Of a stretch of 64,000 nucleotides of DNA, positions 63,779 to 64,000 are shown one piece after another (the first letter of the stretch is position 1; every line of letters starts with the position of its first letter). Location: contig OX419761.1 of assembly GCA_948567375.1 (NCBI GenBank), forward strand, positions 14,014,501-14,078,500, given 5' to 3'. This DNA comes from Lunularia cruciata (lineage: Eukaryota; Streptophyta; Marchantiopsida; Lunulariales; Lunulariaceae). Below the pieces are notes generated by a model. The model saw only the letters and a list, made by a program, of their open reading frames with translations, was not told the DNA's origin and ran no database searches. Made by a program: the position numbers and the translations under genes.

Positions 63779-64000
63779 TTTTAGACGCACCCTTGCTCCA
63801 ACATGGCCCTTGCAACACGCAAGAAGGCCGCGATATTTGCTCCGTGGACTAGTGCTCTGATAGAGATTCAAACGGGGACTCAGTGAAAAGATTAACTCTC
63901 TTGAAGCTTCTTGAATGACTGTGCAGACAGATTAGTCAAGTACAGAATCTCAGGAATGGAGAGAATCATTCGAAGATCAACTTACTCTGGGCTCCCAAGA
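63779..64000 (-). other. Possible 3' end of a gene entering from the right edge
   Basis: On the minus strand a donor-like CCCAGA/GTAAGT lies near 63984. It is followed by a pyrimidine-containing acceptor CTGTCTGCACAG near 63937 and a frame open for about 55 codons to a TAA near 63779. Another frame stops after SFKKLQES. The exon upstream is cut off by the window, so neither the phase nor the family can be told. Confidence 0.2.

Overview
This window is nuclear DNA from a land plant. The genes are split by short GT-AG introns (about 110 to 850 bp), two products have plastid-transit-like N-termini, and the intergenic space carries chromodomain-type Ty3/gypsy retrotransposons. The reverse transcriptase of the outermost retroelement recalls elements known from mosses, so a non-flowering plant (moss, liverwort or lycophyte grade) is my best guess. 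That placement is inference, and no species is claimed. I see no rRNA, tRNA, CRISPR array or prokaryotic gene.

Layout. 1-7400: AT-rich, gene-poor DNA with decayed reading frames, a 17-codon coiled-coil repeat, a long (TA)n tract, a PIF/Harbinger transposase pseudogene and a degenerate repeat array. 7431-9162 (-): SQD1, UDP-sulfoquinovose synthase, two exons. About 10.6 kb: a 168-bp MITE-like foldback. 12837-14799 (-): an ESCRT-III subunit VPS20/CHMP6, six exons. 19983-21521 (+): a small heterotrimeric G-protein gamma subunit, four exons, none of which is obvious as a single open frame. 26241-46442: a 20-kb nested retrotransposon island. 48382-58346 (-): SECA2, the second plastid SecA-type translocase ATPase, 31 exons reconstructed end to end with consistent phases. 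59356-60811 (+): an unrecognised, probably plastid, single-pass membrane protein, three exons. 60812-64000: no convincing gene, except perhaps the 3' end of one entering from the right edge.

The island consists of an old Ty3/gypsy element (LTRs at 26.2 and 46.0 kb) that received two insertions of a different chromovirus family. One (28239-32346, +) has lost protease, reverse transcriptase and RNase H but keeps integrase and chromodomain remnants. The other (35435-42098, -) is near full length, with a perfect 5-bp target duplication (GCTGG). All three are inactivated by stops and frameshifts. Both chromovirus copies carry a similar reading region between the primer-binding site and gag.

The host genes do not form one pathway, although SQD1 (thylakoid sulfolipid), SECA2 (plastid protein translocation) and probably the 59-kb gene all act in the plastid. 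Points most worth a second look are the leader reading region in the chromovirus copies, the perfect 39-bp hairpin in intron 2 of the 59-kb gene, the Cys-rich non-CaaX end of the G-gamma protein, and the acidic C-terminal expansion of VPS20.
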